Source of the DNA: Veillonella sp.
GTDB lineage: Bacteria; Bacillota; Negativicutes; Veillonellales; Veillonellaceae
Length of the DNA: 6,165 nt
Direction of reading: 5' to 3'
NCBI GenBank assembly: GCA_019419725.1
Contig: DXZL01000088.1
Span: 1 to 6,165, forward strand
Within the stretch, counting starts at the first letter, position 1, and each line of letters opens with the position of its first letter. The notes below the pieces were generated by a model. It had not been told where the DNA came from, made no database searches, and was given only the letters and a program-made list of their open reading frames with translations. This document shows positions 5,186 to 6,165 of this stretch, piece after piece. A program made the position numbers and the translations under genes.

Positions 5186-6165
5186 ATGAAAAAACCTAAT
5201 GTTGCAATTCTTGGTGCTACTGGTGCAGTAGGTGCTGAATTTATTACACTTATTGAAGAGCGTAATTTCCCATATGAAAATCTTAAATTGTTAGCATCTG
5301 CTCGTTCTGCAGGTACTGAACTTACCGTTAATGGTAAAACATATGTAGTAGAGGAAGCTAAACCTGAATCTTTTGAAAATATTGATATCGCTCTATTTGC
5401 AGGTGGTTCTATTTCTAAAACATTATCACCAGAAGCAGCTAAAAGAGGCGCTATCGTTATTGATAACTCTAGTGCATTCCGTATGGATCCTGAAGTACCT
5501 CTTGTAGTACCAGAAGTAAATCCAGAAGATATTTTAAAACATAAAGGTATCATTGCTAATCCTAACTGCTCCACTATTATTATGAGCTTAGGTTTGAAAC
5601 CACTTCATGATATTTCTCCAATTAAACGCATTGTAGTAAGTACATATCAAGCAGTATCTGGTGCAGGTAAAGAAGGTATTGAAGAACTTGAAAACCAAGT
5701 AAAACAATATACAGCCGGCGAAGAAATGACTGCAAACTTATTGCCAACAGGTTCTGCGCCTAAACATTATCCTGTAGCATTTAACCTTTTACCACAAATT
5801 GATGTGTTCTTGGACAATGATTATACAAAAGAAGAAATGAAAATGGTTCATGAAACACAAAAAATTCTTCACGACGACACAATTCAAGTTGTACCAACTA
5901 CTGTACGTGTTCCAGTGTATCGTTCCCACTCTGAATCTGTTTTAGTAGAAACAGAAGAACCAGTTTCTGTAGAAGCTTTCAAAGCAGCATGTGAGAAATT
6001 CCCTGGTTTACAAGTAAAAGATAATCCTGCAGAACAAATTTACCCAATGCCATTATATACATCTAATCAAAACGACTGTGAAATCGGCCGTATTCGTAAA
6101 GACTTATATAACGACAAAGGTATGAATTTCTGGATTGTAGGGGACCAAATTCGTAAAGGTGCAGC
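5186..6165 (+). CDS. asd: Aspartate-semialdehyde dehydrogenase, C-terminus cut by the window edge
   Basis: Asd reduces aspartyl phosphate to aspartate semialdehyde with NADPH, the branch-point intermediate for lysine/diaminopimelate, threonine and methionine. The gene begins at ATG 5186 with AAGGAG at 5172-5177 and is open to the window end: 326 codons plus two bases, no stop seen. Family members are about 330-350 residues, so only a short tail is missing. Motifs are ILGATGAVG at 8-16 (NADP-binding loop), IDNSSAFRMD at 92-101, PNCSTI at 126-131 with catalytic Cys128, STYQAVSGAG at 152-161 with the substrate Gln155, and RVPVYRSHSESV at 241-252 with the catalytic His248. No frameshift is present. 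It lies 23 nt after dapB with no promoter or terminator between, so it should share the lysine riboswitch, although its product also feeds threonine and methionine synthesis. Confidence 0.97.
   Translation, partial: MKKPNVAILGATGAVGAEFITLIEERNFPYENLKLLASARSAGTELTVNGKTYVVEEAKPESFENIDIALFAGGSISKTLSPEAAKRGAIVIDNSSAFRMDPEVPLVVPEVNPEDILKHKGIIANPNCSTIIMSLGLKPLHDISPIKRIVVSTYQAVSGAGKEGIEELENQVKQYTAGEEMTANLLPTGSAPKHYPVAFNLLPQIDVFLDNDYTKEEMKMVHETQKILHDDTIQVVPTTVRVPVYRSHSESVLVETEEPVSVEAFKAACEKFPGLQVKDNPAEQIYPMPLYTSNQNDCEIGRIRKDLYNDKGMNFWIVGDQIRKGA

Noticed and set aside
5122..5574. A 150-codon open frame on the - strand
   Set aside because: It is antisense to the end of dapB and the start of asd, whose motifs are unmistakable on the + strand; the reverse peptide has no family features.
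1..6165. A new defence system, mobile element, prophage or CRISPR array
   Set aside because: All genes are recognisable housekeeping families with intact motifs; no transposase, integrase, direct-repeat array or unusual base composition is present.

Overview
The window is an AT-rich piece of a low-GC Firmicute-type chromosome, all on the + strand, carrying ordinary housekeeping genes. My best guess is the Negativicutes, probably Veillonella or a close relative. This rests on base composition, codon use, strong Shine-Dalgarno sites, the tlyA-nadK-(mnmM)-argR-recN gene order and a lysine riboswitch ahead of dapB-asd; it is inference, not a database match.

Region 1 (1-1632) is the tail of a gene cluster: the last 44 codons of a TlyA-type rRNA 2'-O-methyltransferase, a complete NAD kinase (nadK), and a complete YtqB/MnmM-type SAM-dependent tRNA methyltransferase that starts with GTG. 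The gaps are 9 and 27 nt, so the three are probably co-transcribed. The cluster ends in a strong rho-independent terminator around 1677-1716.

Region 2 (1633-1952, 320 nt) has no gene. In order it holds a perfect 9-bp inverted repeat resembling an arginine-repressor site, the terminator, an AT-rich stretch, a candidate sigma-A promoter (TTAACA-16-TATAAT), and a second promoter with an extended -10 that lies inside a perfect 13-bp inverted repeat just ahead of argR. The layout suggests a regulated, possibly autoregulated, argR promoter.

Region 3 (1953-4077) is argR-recN with a 4-nt gap: the arginine repressor followed by the SMC-like DNA-repair ATPase RecN. This pairing is familiar in Firmicutes. 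No terminator is visible after recN.

Region 4 (4074-6165) is a lysine-biosynthesis transcription unit. A good sigma-A promoter has its -35 box over the recN stop codon. Next come a compact lysine riboswitch (about 4121-4263), a candidate antiterminator, a perfect intrinsic terminator whose T-tract abuts the dapB Shine-Dalgarno, then dapB and asd. Asd supplies aspartate semialdehyde and DapB acts two steps later on the path to diaminopimelate and lysine. Asd runs off the right edge without a stop.

I found no mobile element, CRISPR array, tRNA, rRNA or defence system, and nothing I would call a new biological system. The items worth a second look are regulatory: the two intergenic palindromes, the argR promoter-operator, and the way the riboswitch terminator may also end recN transcripts.
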